Notes under the pieces: model-generated | The model's input: the letters and a program-made list of their open reading frames with translations, nothing else | Database searches by the model: none | What the model was told of the DNA's origin: nothing | Origin: Hirsutella rhossiliensis | Taxonomy: Eukaryota; Ascomycota; Sordariomycetes; Hypocreales; Ophiocordycipitaceae | NCBI RefSeq assembly: GCF_020360975.1 | Contig: NW_025408674.1 | Coordinates: 1,798,001-1,862,000 of the forward strand | Reading direction: 5' to 3' | Length of the DNA stretch: 64,000 bases | Position numbers and translations under genes: made by a program | Part shown: positions 25,209-36,599 of the stretch, in pieces | Layout of the letters: every line of letters begins with the position of its first letter | Position numbering within the stretch: position 1 is the first letter of the stretch

Positions 25209-26502
25209 CTAGAGCAGTGCCATTGCCATTTCTACCGCCTCCTCTGCCAACCCCCAACTAATCTCATACCCACGCGCCCCCGCGCCATACGCATGAATGA
25301 CCCAGCCCGTCCTACCCCCCCGTCCTGTGTCCAGGTTAGCAACGCTTCTACCCTCGGCTTCCAGGCGCACGCCGCCCTCACGCGTGGGCCTGCGGCCTAC
25401 GACGTCGGATATAACCATGACGCTATCCGTCCCTTTCGCCTCGTCTTGCAAAGCCATCGGCTGCGCATACGGCTCGAGGGCGAGCCCAGCGGCTAGCACA
25501 CGGGTCCGCGTCGACAGGTCCGGCTCGGAGCGCCAGTCTTGGGGCTCTCTTGTTCCGCCTACGATGGTACCACCGTTGAAGAACCGGGGGATGAGAAATG
25601 ACCACGACCCATCACTGTGCCGTCTGGTCACCGTCCTGGCCACCGACAAGTTCGTCAACACTGTTTGCCCTGAAAGGTCGAGAAACGCTTCGTCAGTACC
25701 AGACGACTATGGGCACGTGGAAAAGTTACTAAAGGGGATGCAAACCTCTCGTCGGAAAGCATTTGGGATCTCCGAACCCAACACCGCTCGCATCCACAAC
25801 CAGCAGCGCTCTTTCGAGTAAAGTATAGGCCTCCAATTCGCTCTTCAACTCCTTGCGCATCGTCTTTCCCCCATCAAGTACAAACTTCCGCAGCAGGTGC
25901 TCGCAGTACATTGGGGCGTTGATGCAAAAGGTTTCGTACTCCAAGCCCATTTGCACTCCGCTTGGAAGCTCAGACGGCGGGAGGGTCCGCCAACCACGCA
26001 AGCCGGACTCCTGCTGCAAGCCAGACATGCCTCGTATCCCGTAGTACTCATCCGGCTCGTCGAGAAACTCGACCCCCGTGGTCCGCGTGATGCCGCACCA
26101 CGGCTCAGCGTCCGCCTGCCGGTCGAACTCGGCCACGGTCTGCTTGAGCCACCCGGCCTCGCGTCGCAGCTGATCCGATACGGCGGGAATGGGTCGCACG
26201 TGCGCCCCCGCCCACATGGAGGCATAGTCGACCGAGTGAGTCGAGGCTGCGCCGGCGACCGAGTCCGGCCATTCCCGCGCCACGACCATAACCTCGGTGC
26301 CGCGCAGGTCGGGGTGCTCGGCTAGCGCAGCCTGAAGCTTGATTGCGCAAGTCAGGCCGATGATGCCCGCCCTGGTCAGGCCATGCATGAGCAACTGCAG
26401 AGGGACGGTGGTGCAATGAGCTCACCCAATGACAATCACCGTCGGCGGCGAGACACCCGTGGCGGCCGGCGCCGTGGTGTCTTGGCCCTGGATCTGCGAC
26501 AT
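25209..26502 (-). CDS. D-amino-acid-oxidase-type FAD oxidoreductase
   Basis: Exons 26502-26426, 26371-25746 and 25669-25209 join in frame to 387 residues, the usual size for D-amino-acid or D-aspartate oxidases. The dinucleotide-binding GxGxxG motif (Gly26-Ala-Gly28-Ile-Ile-Gly31) is created exactly across intron 1. A WAGAHVRP block, where the flavin is contacted in the family, follows near residue 80. The middle carries a FGDPKCFPTRGQ segment. The C-terminal DAO signature VIHAYGAGARGYEISWG is intact. The family oxidatively deaminates D-amino acids with FAD; related fungal enzymes act on other amines. The C-terminus ends MAMALL, so no classical peroxisomal SKL signal is visible. It lies head-to-tail downstream of the MFS gene. 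Whether it belongs to the terpene pathway is unknown. Confidence 0.88.
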
Positions 26503-27004
26503 GTCTGACGCTGAACCTCGCTGAAGCTTGCAACTTTGGTCACGGAGATGGTTCCTTCGGTCTATCGACGAATACATTAATGATGGACCGATTCGATAAA
26601 ACACGGGTGTCGATGGCCCTTTGCTCCGAAGTCGGGCCAGCACCCGAGAGCCCCACCTGGACTGCCGAGTCCGTGGTGGGCTGACGCCTCCGAATCTCCG
26701 ATCTTGCACCGCTCCGCCATCCGACCTTTGCATCGGCTTTAGTCTTGCAAACATGCTGCTTCTCATTCACGAAGCGACTTTAAAGCACTGGCGGCAGTTG
26801 TTCAAAGCATCGGATCCAGATCAAATTCGGGCAGAGAATAAACAGCTGCTCCAGCAGTGGGCATGATGTACAGTGCCACAGTCTCATGGCCAGTTACCGT
26901 ACATGTCTGTTCCAGGCATTATGGAGCCGGAAAAAATTATGCAAACTGTGAAGAAAACGCTGCATTGGTATCCAGATAACAACAACATGACATTCGTTGA
27001 ACCA
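26503..27004. other. Spacer between MFS gene and flavoenzyme
   Basis: 500 bp containing the terminator of the MFS gene and the promoter of the oxidase, both reading leftward. No further gene was recognised. Confidence 0.5.
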
Positions 27005-28732
27005 TCAAGTCTTCCACTGGAAAGCGGGATGCTTCCAGTCGAGGTCTTCAATCTGTTGCGGCGTCAGCCCGCTGAGTTCTGCCTCCACGTCGCGCCCTCG
27101 GCGCCTCGCATTGTCCCTCTTCATCCACAAAAGCGTCAAGATGCTGAGGACGAGGATGGATCCCGCCGTGGCCAAGTTGAGTCCGTTACCGATGCGGTAA
27201 TCCGGGGCGTCCCAGGGGAGAAACGACCATCCACTAACCAATCCGCCAATGTTGCCCATCATGACGTTGGTGCCGATGGCGGCACTTCGGGCCGTGTCGC
27301 TGACCACGTTCGCAGACACATGGGCATTCGTGAGAGGGCCCAGGGCAAAGACCGACGACGCGATGAGAAAGGTGGCCCCGTACCGGACCGAGCTGTCGTG
27401 CGAGCCGAGGAACATGCAATAGCCAATCATGACCATGGGCGCAGAGAGGATGACGAAGATTTGGCGCCTATCCATGCGCCAGCTGATGAGAGGCAACAAG
27501 ACGGTGAAGAAGGCGCCAACCGCGTACGGAGGCACCGTGTAGAGCTGCTGCTGGACGGGCGTTGTGTGGCTGTAAATGGTCTTGACAATGGTCGGGGCAA
27601 AGAAGGCGAGGCCCTGGACCGTGACGTTGTTGAGGAGAAAGACGAGCGAGGTGCTGAGCGTGACTGGACAGAGCATGCCGCGGAGAAGCTTGGGTCTGTC
27701 CAGTCTGTCCAAGACGGCGGTAGCGCCGATGCGCTCCGACTTGATACGAGCGATGGCCAGGTCCTTTTCTTGAGGCGTCAGCCAGCGCGCGGTTCCAGGC
27801 CGGTCGGTGAGGACCAGGAAAGCCAAAAGGCCGAGGCCAATGGTGATGATGCCTTCGATGGCAAAGATCATGCGCCAGCTTCGAAGGCTGCCAAAGTGGT
27901 CGAGGCTGAGGATGGCCGAGGCAAGGAGACCGCCGAATGCGCCGGCCAGGGGCGCCATGACGATGTAGAGGGAGAGCCTGAAAGCCAGCTCGGCCCTGCG
28001 ATACCAGCGAGACAGGTAATAGGCTATGCCGGGCATCATTCCGGCCTCGAAGACGCCCAGGAGAAAGCGCACGCCCATGGTTTGGGGGATCGTGGTGACA
28101 AAGGCGGTGCCGAGGGAGGCGACGCCGAATAGGAGCGCCGAGAGCGGGAGGAACCAGCCGGGGCCCATCCATTTGCATAGGATATTGCTGGGGATCTCGA
28201 AGAGGATATATGAGACGTAAAAGACGGAGATTATGCTGTTGAAGTCGTAATTCTTCATGCCGAGGTCCTTGTCGAGGCCAGCGATTTTGGCATTACCTGG
28301 AGGTGTCAGCAATTGATGTCTCCAGGCTCGGCGGTCCTGGATGCGAGTGCCGAGACCAGGCCCAACGCCATGCTCCCAAGAGCAAAGTCAGGACGGCGCG
28401 CTTACCGAGATTAGCTCGATCGATGAAACAGAACAGGTATAGCAGAGACACGGGGGGCACGATGCAGAGATCGATCTTGAGGCGAAGCCGCCTTTCGGCC
28501 ACGGGATCGAACTGGACGAGGGACTGGCCGTATCTGCAAGGGCAAGCCGTCAGCCTGAGAGGCGGCAAAAGTAGTGTGCTGCGCCGGATCGTTACTTGTC
28601 AGTGGCCGGCTCGCCGGACTCGGCGGCCGCATGGAGGAAGGCAGAGTGGCTGAGGACGTCTATGCTGTCGGGACTGCGGACACGCGGCGGCAGTTCTCCC
28701 TCCAAGGGCTGCTGCCCCCCCCTCTTGGACAT
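27005..28732 (-). CDS. MFS transporter, anion:cation symporter (Dal5/Tna1-like) family
   Basis: Exons 28732-28596, 28533-28406 and 28296-27005 join in frame to 518 residues. The N-terminal cytosolic part contains the DPVAERRLRLKID segment typical of this family just before helix 1. FCFIDRANLGNAKIAGL follows, the signature of allantoate/nicotinic-acid type permeases, reconstructed across intron 2. About 12 hydrophobic helices follow, with RFLLGVFEAGMMPG in helix 4 and SRWYRRAE in the loop after it. A central cytosolic loop and a charged C-terminal tail are present. The family imports small organic anions such as allantoate, vitamins or dipeptides by proton symport at the plasma membrane. An upstream in-frame ATG at 28813 would add 27 residues. 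An overlapping forward frame of 419 codons is only its antisense shadow. Confidence 0.9.
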
Positions 28733-30414
28733 GGCTGCGGCCGAGAGTGGCGGCGGTGACGACGGGTGCTTTCCAGCGCTTGGCGGCACCGAGGAGCGGG
28801 CGGTGGCAGGCATCAGGAGCGGCCGAGGAGCAGGTGGGATGTTTGGCGTCGAAGAGTCGCAGCAGCATCACCTCGGGTGAGGGCCTGATGCTGCAGGCTG
28901 GTTTTCTCTTGGGGAATTCGACGAATGGACGACGACCGAGGCCGGACTCGACGGCGACGCTCGGGAGGGGCACCCAAGCAAGACTTTACCTAAAGCTCAG
29001 ACGGCGAGCCTTGGGACGAACAGACAACAGGGGCAGTGGAGGGCGCCCAAGGGTCCAGAAAAGTTGCTCGACGGCTGGGCGCAGAGGCACGGGATTCGGA
29101 TTCGGGGACAAGGGCTGAAGGACTGCGGCCGACGGAGATTTTTCTCAGCGCCTCCAAATACACCGACCGCACCTTCCTTCCACCTTCCTTCCACCTTCCT
29201 TCCACCCTCCTGTACATGTGCAGCCTGGGCCTGCGAGCCACCGATTAATGCATTTTGAAAGGGGGTCTCAGATAAGGTTTTTTTTCCTATATTTAGTGCT
29301 GCAGAGTGCTGCAGAGTGCCTGCAGAGGTCGAGGCGGGGAAAGCCGGCGGCATCTGTCTGCGCAGCGACGCGCTCAGACTCTTCACTCTTCTCTCATCTA
29401 AGCAAGTAACTGAGGCCGTTATCCTCGATGGGGCCAAGGCGCGAGCTATACGAACACAAAGGGCCGAGACCCAAAGCTTATCCTCGTGCCTGATGCGCTA
29501 CCGGACAATGCACAGGCGTTGAGGGGCTCGCCAAGTTAAGGTTCAACAGCGTCTGTTGTCGCCGCAATCCCAGACCATTCGCAGGGCCCGGGATTGGTGC
29601 TTGGCTTGGCAACGCCCAGCGGCTCTAGAAAGCCGTTCTGGTTCCTGGCTACGACCGTTGCATGCCTCATGTACAACAGACGCGAGCGCGTGGGGAGGCT
29701 GCAAGCTGCAAGATTTGCATGCATCGGGTCTGAAATCGCTGAAGAAGAGGCCTTGGCCTTGGCCTTGGAACCTTATACACGCGGCGTGCAGTCCGATTGG
29801 CTTGAGGCCGATAGTCTTGGACTCACGGCCAACCGGTATGCTGCAGAGAGCATCTGTCCGCCGGATGCCATGGCGCCTCCGTCGTGAATCGCCTTTGGCT
29901 GCATCTTACCATCATCGAACGTCTCCGTTGACAGAGATTTGGACAATGACGCGCTTGCACTACAGCATTGGTCGTCGCTGCTTAATTTGGCATTACACTG
30001 CACCCATGCCATGAAAAGCGAATGGCCGGGAAAAATTACTTCCTGCGCCACACGAATGCGCACAATGGGAGAGTCGAACCGCATGGAATGACGTATTATT
30101 GCCTTTCCTGCAATTGAGCGTCGAGGGACATTTGCTTAGCCGCTGCTTGGAAATACCGAGCTTCTGATTGGCCATCTCCACCCTCGATGACCGACGTCCC
30201 GCCAATCACAACAGACACAGTTCCTCAGCAGACCACTCGGCAGCCGCCTTGCCATCTCAATCTGCAAGTATAAAGAATCATGCCGACGCCGTCTTCAATG
30301 TCTTGACGCAATATCTTACTTCAATCTTATACTCCTCAGACCGCCCAAGCAAGCTGGAAACGTACAGGATCTACCACTTCTTCATCAGCCAATCACGCCC
30401 CTCCCATCATCATC
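28733..30414. other. Long intergenic region
   Basis: About 1.7 kb with normal GC. A small tandem repeat of TTCCTTCCACC units lies at about 29170-29210. Various short open frames lack any family feature. The right end holds the promoter of the cysteine-rich gene. Confidence 0.45.
30269..30275 (+). promoter_or_regulatory. TATA box of the cysteine-rich gene
   Basis: TATAAAG about 145 bp upstream of the ATG at 30415. Position and sequence suit a TATA-driven, inducible promoter, as is common for metallothionein-like genes. There is no direct proof. Confidence 0.45.
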
Positions 30415-30882
30415 ATGGCCATTCTCAAGTCTTCCACCTGCTGCGGCAAGGGCAACACCGAATGCGCCTGTGGTAAGCTTCAGTTCCTCTGCTCTCCGAT
30501 GCCAAATGCAATGGAGCGCTGACATCCAACGCTCCTCCAGCCAAGCAGGCTACCTGTTCCTGTGGCAAGCAGTCTGCTCTCCACTGCACCTGCGACAAGG
30601 CGACGAGCGAGAACACGGTCCAGGGACCTCGCTGCTCGTGCCGCGCCAGGCCCGCCGGCGAGTGCACGTGCGACAGGGCCGCCACTGAGAACACGAAGCC
30701 GACAGGCTCGACATGCCAGTGTGGCTCCCGTCCTGCAGGTGCGTTTGCCATAAACAGGTCCCTGTGTTGTGTGATTCCCCGACTGACATCGTGGTGGCTA
30801 CACAGGAGGGTGTACTTGCGAAAAGGCCAGCGATGGCAAATTCAACCCGGCGAATGAGATTGATTTCACGAGCTCCAAGTGA
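30415..30882 (+). CDS. Cysteine-rich metallothionein-like small protein (DUF7871-type)
   Basis: Exons 30415-30472, 30541-30738 and 30806-30882 join in frame to 110 residues with 16 cysteines. Nearly all are in Cys-x-Cys pairs: CAC, CSC, CTC, CSC, CTC, CQC, CTC, plus an N-terminal CC. The repeating unit is roughly Cys-x-Cys-(Gly/Asp)-(Lys/Arg)-x-Ala, with CTCDKAT and CTCDRAAT as near-duplicates. There is no signal peptide. I recognise it as the fungal family of unknown function now called DUF7871. The metal-thiolate look suggests binding of Cu(I), Zn or Cd in the cytosol, which is inferred only. Two introns (68 and 67 bp) interrupt the repeats. The first intron splits a glycine-or-alanine codon directly after a Cys-x-Cys pair. 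Confidence 0.8.
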
Positions 30883-31780
30883 TGACGGCTTTTGATGATG
30901 GGCATTGACTATTGCATTGGATCTGGTTGCATCGGCGTCATGCATTGCGGCGTTGGGTTGGGTTTATAATCAGCACTTGGTTCGGTACGAAACATATGCA
31001 TGCCATCACGAATTATCAAGCCTCGGGTTCACGAGGGGAGGGATAGTGCAGGCGACGGGGGGGGGCTCGTATCAAAACTCGAATGAACCTAGATATACAT
31101 ACACAACATGGACGGTTACACAAGGTGTCAAAGCAGTGGCATGTTGTCCAAAGAGGCCCCACGACCCATACTACGTAGACCGGTCGAGTTTTATTAAGTT
31201 TTATGATAATTAGGCATATCATTTATTTCGTTTCTCAAAGTATATACGCAAGTCGCCACTCTTACCGCAGAGATATATTTAGAAGAGCCCTTAAAATCAT
31301 TTCCCGGTTCATGTAGAACCGAAAGGTCGATTGTCGTTTCTTTTCCACGACTCCGAAACGCATACAATGTCACGGTTCGCCGCGAAGTTCGCCATCTCCA
31401 TTCAAATTCTGCTCAATGGCCCATTGCCAATTTGTTCGGGCCTCCGTCAATATATAATCCCCTGCAAAACTCTCTCGCGGTAGTCGAATAATTCCCGACT
31501 TATTGAAACCACAAGGCGGGTTCATTCCAAATGACCCTTTAATGGACGTGCTGCTCAATGAAAGGCTGCATAACCCGTTTACCGGTGGTAGCATACGGGT
31601 GGCAACAACATGTTCGCCACTCTAGCAGGCTCGGCATATGTCTCTACATCAACCAGGCGCGAAGCCGCAGAAAGTATCGTGGGGTGTTCGCCCGGATAAA
31701 TCCATACATCACCAAACTTGACGACGTTCCGTAGACCCTTGCAGGAAAGAAATACTGCCCCGAAACTCCGAAGAGGAAAT
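30883..31780. other. Unresolved region, possible degraded coding sequence
   Basis: Coding-like stretches occur on both strands from 31370 on (for example reverse 31370-31594 and 31579-31875), but none can be extended without stops and none matches a family I know. Confidence 0.3.
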
Positions 31781-32311
31781 ATGCTGCTGCAGGCATACGC
31801 TGGGGCCAGATACCCGGTTGAACATACCTCCCCCAAGGGGGATAAGACCTCTATTGGTGAGATAGCCTTTTTCAAGAATCAGGACTACGAATCGATATAC
31901 GAAGCGTGTGCTTCGAGCGGTGCGCAGCCCCGGCTAGCCGCCATTGCTGAAACTCACGAAGCGTGGGCCAAGGAATCCTGGAGTGACTGTAACGCAGATC
32001 AAGGAGAAAAATCCTTTGAATACTATGCCATGGAGCTTCTCGCTGAAAAGGGGCAAGCTGTGAGCTGGCGTGGAAAGCCTCGCTTGTTTTACACTCCTCG
32101 AATGACCGAGATAGCCGCCGAGGAGCCAGTTGAAGCGGCGAGGGGCGCCGAAAAAGCACTGGAATCTGCTGTAAAAGTATCGGACCTCTTGCAATCGAAA
32201 ATTGCGGCAAAGCTGGCCGACAAGGCCGCCAATTTAGCTCTTAATCGGGTCAGAAAAGTGGCCCAACCAGTCGAGGACCACAAGTTCCTCAGTCAAGATG
32301 TTTTTGACTGA
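31781..32311 (+). CDS. Hypothetical protein, possibly a fragment
   Basis: An open frame of 176 codons from the ATG at 31781 to a stop at 32309-32311. The composition looks coding: an acidic and alanine-rich helical second half with EAARGAEKALESAVK-type heptads suggests a coiled coil. The same frame is open upstream to 31718 without an ATG, and a stop lies before that, so this may be the surviving piece of a longer gene. I do not recognise it. It is followed by about 1.3 kb of frameshifted, helix-rich sequence that may once have been its continuation. Confidence 0.35.
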   Translation: MLLQAYAGARYPVEHTSPKGDKTSIGEIAFFKNQDYESIYEACASSGAQPRLAAIAETHEAWAKESWSDCNADQGEKSFEYYAMELLAEKGQAVSWRGKPRLFYTPRMTEIAAEEPVEAARGAEKALESAVKVSDLLQSKIAAKLADKAANLALNRVRKVAQPVEDHKFLSQDVFD

Positions 32312-33660
32312 TGATCGTATTCAGCCTGCAAAGCCGAGAAGCGGCCGTTGGGTAACGTAGGTAGTGGACACCAAACTGATCGACGGCTACAATGAACAAA
32401 GTGAAGTCGATCAGGTTTGGGTGGAGACCACGATGAAGTGACAAGACCAAGGCCGATCAGCAGGCGGACAAGCCCATGAAAGTTTGCATCCAAGCACGAA
32501 AGCTTGCAGAGAAAGCCAAAGAAATAGAAGGGCAGAACTATGATGAGAGATCCAGTAGAAGAGACGCTCCGACGAGAGCAAAAGGCGCTTGAGGATACAA
32601 GCAGCTTCACTATTTCGCTCCCATCTAGAGAGAGAGCATCGGCAAAGCTTTGGAATGAGACTCGAGATCGCTGCATGGGAGATAGCCTGTTTACAAGATA
32701 AAGTTAATGTGTTCCAGAAAGAAAAAAAGGCCAACGAAGGTAGCCGCAAAGCAAAAGACGCACAGATTCGGCTCGATACAATGCAAATCACGAAGAACCC
32801 CTCCTCCGAGGTGCTGGCAGGCGAGCCGGACCATGCGAAAGGGGACTGCTCTCGAGAGCACAGCAGATACACGCGCAGCAGACGGCAGAGATACGAAAAT
32901 TCTCGAGGTCGTTGAAGTTTTGGCCGAAATTGGTTTGGAGATTATTTCATGGATGCCCACCTCAGCTTCCCCTACCTTGCAAGTCGTCAAATGGGGTCGA
33001 CTGGCGTGGAAGTTCGTGAAGTTGGCCGGAAAGGCCCGCAATGCAATCAAGCCGGCAAGGGTTGCCAAAATAACGTAACGGTTGGTTCTGAGGACTGTCA
33101 GTGTATACAACAAGCTTCGTAAGGAACTTGACAAAATTGAGTGGCACTTGTCGTCGCTCAAGACAGATATAGAACTTTCCACGGTAGGAGAGTGAAGCAA
33201 CTTGACGACTTGATAAAGAGGCTCAACTGGATAGAGATTCCAGAAGGCTAACTAGGAGCCCGGGATAACAAGAAAACACTCGACGGTACGCTAGAAGAGT
33301 TCGCCTCGATCACAGTGCCGACGGATAACCCAGGCGCTGAGGTCAGTTTGATGTCCATCAAGAAGCCAACGCGAGAGTCCCGGCAGAGATGGCTGCGCGG
33401 GCTGAGAGCTCGATCAGAAAACCATTGGGAGAGATGATGGATAAGCTACAGACGCAACTGACAAGCCGACTCGCGAGAAGCTGCAAGATGAGCTTCTGGT
33501 CGGATTTGAAGCACACGTTAAGCTCCCAGACCGAGTCGGTGCTGGACAAGACTTTCAACGAGCTGGGTTTGACAAGGAAGCTGGCCTCAAACGTCAGCAA
33601 TGTAAATCAGACTGCAAGATCGGAGGAGCGCGACCTCAGATCTTGAGGCATACGAGGCTA
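32312..33660 (+). pseudogene. Frameshifted helix-rich coding remnant
   Basis: Successive forward-strand pieces in different frames look like one protein: a charged coiled-coil part (about 32590-32870), a segment with ILEVVEVLAEIGLEIISW (near 32900), a KELDKIEWHLSSLKTDIELS-like piece (near 33120-33180), a KQLDDLIKRLNWIEIP piece (near 33200), and further helical sequence to about 33645. Stops and frameshifts separate them and no GT-AG introns would reconcile them. The family is unknown. Confidence 0.35.
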
Positions 33661-34115
33661 AGAAATAGAGACGAGAAGCTTAACGGGCGTGACAGTAGAA
33701 GCCGAGAGCTTCGCAACCGTTGCTGATTAATGCATCACTCCACCGCCCCACTACATCAGTCACTCTGCGGCGTCCAGCAGGCTGCTGGCAAATTACTGCC
33801 GGACAAACCCGAATTGGGCAAAGGCGGTCAGCAAAGCTCGTGCACGCCCAGGCATCCGCCCCAAGCTCGCCTTTTGTTGACCCTTTTTCGCGTCTGACAG
33901 CCTTCTGCTGCTTCCTGTCGCAAACCCTTTCCCCACCCCATCCACCATCACACCGTCGAGTCCCTCTGTCTATAGCCTCGAGCGAGCTACGAATCCCATC
34001 CAAGACTGTCCAAGCAACTTCTTTGGGCCTCAACACCTTCAGCAAAACAGTCAAGTCGTCTCTTTGCGATAGCTGCCGTTGACCTGTCGCCATAAAGGAA
34101 CAGAACAGAAGCAGG
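33661..34115. other. Upstream region of the RCC1 homologue
   Basis: About 450 bp with pyrimidine-rich patches (33895-33965) typical of fungal core promoters. No gene seen. Confidence 0.45.
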
Positions 34116-35843
34116 ATGCCTGCGAAAACCAAGGCCGCGGCCGCAAGGCCCTCCACGACCCGGCAAGCCTCTGGGACCGCTGCCGTCAAGTCGACGACAA
34201 AGCCCACAACCAAGGCTGCCAAGGCGACGGCAAAGTCTGTCAAGGCGACCGAAAAGCCCACCACCACCAAATCGCAGACGCGCACTGCCGCGTCCAAGAA
34301 GCGGAAGGCCGAGGAGGAAGCCTCTGCAGAGCCCGAGGTCAAGACCGACACGCGCAAAACAAAAAAGTCCAAGACGGAGGCGCCCGCTCCTGCCAAGCCC
34401 AGGGCCAAGAAGCGCGCTCATGTCGAGACTGGGAAAAAGATCAACGACGCGCCCACCCAAGTCCTAGACATTTACGTCTTCGGAGAGGGCAGCTCGGGCG
34501 AGCTGGGTCTCGGCAGCGGACGCATCAATGGCAAAAGACCCATCGACGTGAAACGCCCACGGCTCAACGACAAACTTTCCGCCAAGTCTGTCGGAGTTGT
34601 GCAGATTGCGTGCGGCGGCATGCACGCAGTGGCCTTGACGCGCGACCACAGAATCCTCACCTGGGGCGTCAACGACCAGGGAGCCCTAGGTAGAGACACT
34701 GCCTGGGAGGGAAATCTCCGCGATGCGGACAAAGATGAGGGATCCGACTCGGGGTCTGACGACGACGACTCGGGCATCAACCCGCTTGAGAGCACGCCGA
34801 CGGCCCTGTCCGACGAGTACTTTGCGCACGGAACCAAGTTTGTCCAAGTCGTTGCCAGTGACAGTGCGAGTTTCGCCCTCACTGAGGACGGGCGAGTGTA
34901 TGGCTGGGGCACTTTTCGCTCGAGCGACGGAGTCCTTGGGTTCACCGAGAAAATCAGGGTTCAGGAAACGCCAGTGCTCCTGCCGACACTCAAGAACATC
35001 AAGGCCCTCTCTGCCGGATCCAACCACATTCTGGCCCTGGACCACAAGGGCTACGTTCTTGCTTGGGGCTGCGGCCAGCAGAACCAGCTTGGCCGACGCA
35101 TCATTGAGCGCAACAAGCTGTCGTCGCTGATTCCACAGGGCATCGGCCTACCCCGGGGCAAGATCGTCAAAGTTGCCTGTGGTTCCTACCACAGCTTCGC
35201 CCTCGACAAGGACGGCAATGTCTGGGGCTGGGGCCTGAACAACTTTGGCGAGATTGGGGCGGAAGGCAACGCTGGCGAAGACGACGCCGTCATCCTCAAG
35301 CCAGCAAAGGTTGAGTTCTTGGACAAGTATGAGGTAACCGGCATCGATGGCGGCGTCCACCATTCGGTGGCCTGCACCGACAAGGGCGAACTCCTCACCT
35401 GGGGCCGTGTCGATGGATTCCAAATTGGCTTTGAGCCGGATCAGCTCAAAAAGGACGATGTCCTCTTCGACGAGCGCGGCGACCCTCGCATTCTGATCAG
35501 GCCTACTCCGCACGCCGGTATGTAAAACCCGCTCTCTTTCCGCGTGCTCAAGATGGGCCACGCGCCTGACCAAGTATCAGGAGTCTCCAAGGTCGCGTCG
35601 GTGTCGGCCGGAACCGACAACAGCTTTGCCGTGACGGACGACGGCAAGGTCTACTCCTGGGGATTCTCGGCCAACTACCAGACTGGCCAGGGTACCATCG
35701 AGGACATTCACACACCCACGCTAGTCGATAATTCGGCCATCCGCGACAAGAAGATCCTCGCGGCCTATGCGGGCGGGCAGTTTTCCATTCTCATCGCCGC
35801 GGCCGAGGGGAAGCCCAAGACCAACGGTGTCAATGGTCAGTAA
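34116..35843 (+). CDS. PRP20: RCC1-family guanine nucleotide exchange factor for Ran
   Basis: Exons 34116-35517 and 35581-35843 join in frame to 554 residues. Residues 1-110 are rich in Lys, Ala and Thr with several basic clusters (KKRKAEEE, KKSK, KPRAKKRAH), consistent with nuclear import and chromatin binding. From about residue 115 a seven-bladed RCC1 propeller follows, with repeated blade signatures such as FGEGSSGELGLG, CGGMHAVALT, TWGVNDQGALG, AGSNHILALD, CGSYHSFALD, WGWGLNNFGEIG, GGVHHSVACT and SWGFSANYQTGQG. An acidic insert (residues about 205-225) sits after the second blade, as in fungal homologues. The 63-bp intron falls between blades and restores HAGVSKVASVSAG. The protein loads Ran with GTP on chromatin and so sets nuclear transport direction. 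The ATG at 34116 is the first in frame. Confidence 0.92.
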
Positions 35844-36599
35844 CTGCCCTCGGAGGGTTGGGCCAGCAGCGTGGTGCGGCGTATTGGCAGAAGGCAACGT
35901 ATCGCGTCATTGTGAACTGTGGACAGACGATTGGCGGTTTGTGCCAAGGACCAGATTCGCGGCGCTCGACAGCAGCGTGTCTGGCTCGAGCTTGTGGCTC
36001 TTGACTCATGAAGAACGAAGGGCGAGAGCTCGCCATGGAGTGCGCATACTTTTCTCATCCTTTTTTTGTGCTTTTCTCGACATCCTTGTCAAGGCTCCGC
36101 GGAAGAGTCAAGGGTTGGGTGAAGGATTAGCGAAAGATTACAGAGCGTGCTGCAGAGGGCATCGCTTGCGAGGAGCGCATTGCAAGTGTACTATAAATTT
36201 CTGGTTGAATAATGGTGATTCTATCCCTTGTGCGCCGCTGGTACCATGTCCTTTGTGACCCATTTGTCGTTGCCCGCCTCCTGAAGCCGCAGGCTGTGTC
36301 CGTCAAAACCTCGAGACTGACCTCAAGCAGTTCCGTAGGCAGCAGACCGCCGCGGTCTTTAGCCCGACTACGCAGCCCTACCCGTAGAGAAGACGTGTGA
36401 CGCGCACAGTCCAATCACGAACTTGACCAGTCCCGTCTTTTTGTTTTGAGTTCACGACCCTCGCCAATATTCATGCTGTCCGAGGAGGTGAGTCCTCGTG
36501 CCCGAGTCGCATTGTCATGACACGCATCGGAGGCGCCTCGACTGCAGACCGCAAAAGGCGTCGCGACATTTTATCAATTCAAGCTCACGAGCTCCCACG
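35844..36599. other. Convergent intergenic region
   Basis: About 750 bp between the 3' ends of the RCC1 homologue (+) and the Yip1 homologue (-). No gene seen. Confidence 0.5.

Noticed and set aside
26873..28132. Forward open frame of 419 codons
   Set aside because: It is the antisense of the MFS transporter; composition is Gly/Asp/Glu/Arg-rich without any domain, as expected for a complement of membrane-protein codons.
34079..34693. Forward open frame of 204 codons overlapping the RCC1 gene
   Set aside because: Shadow frame of a lysine-rich coding region; the RCC1 frame has the family repeats.
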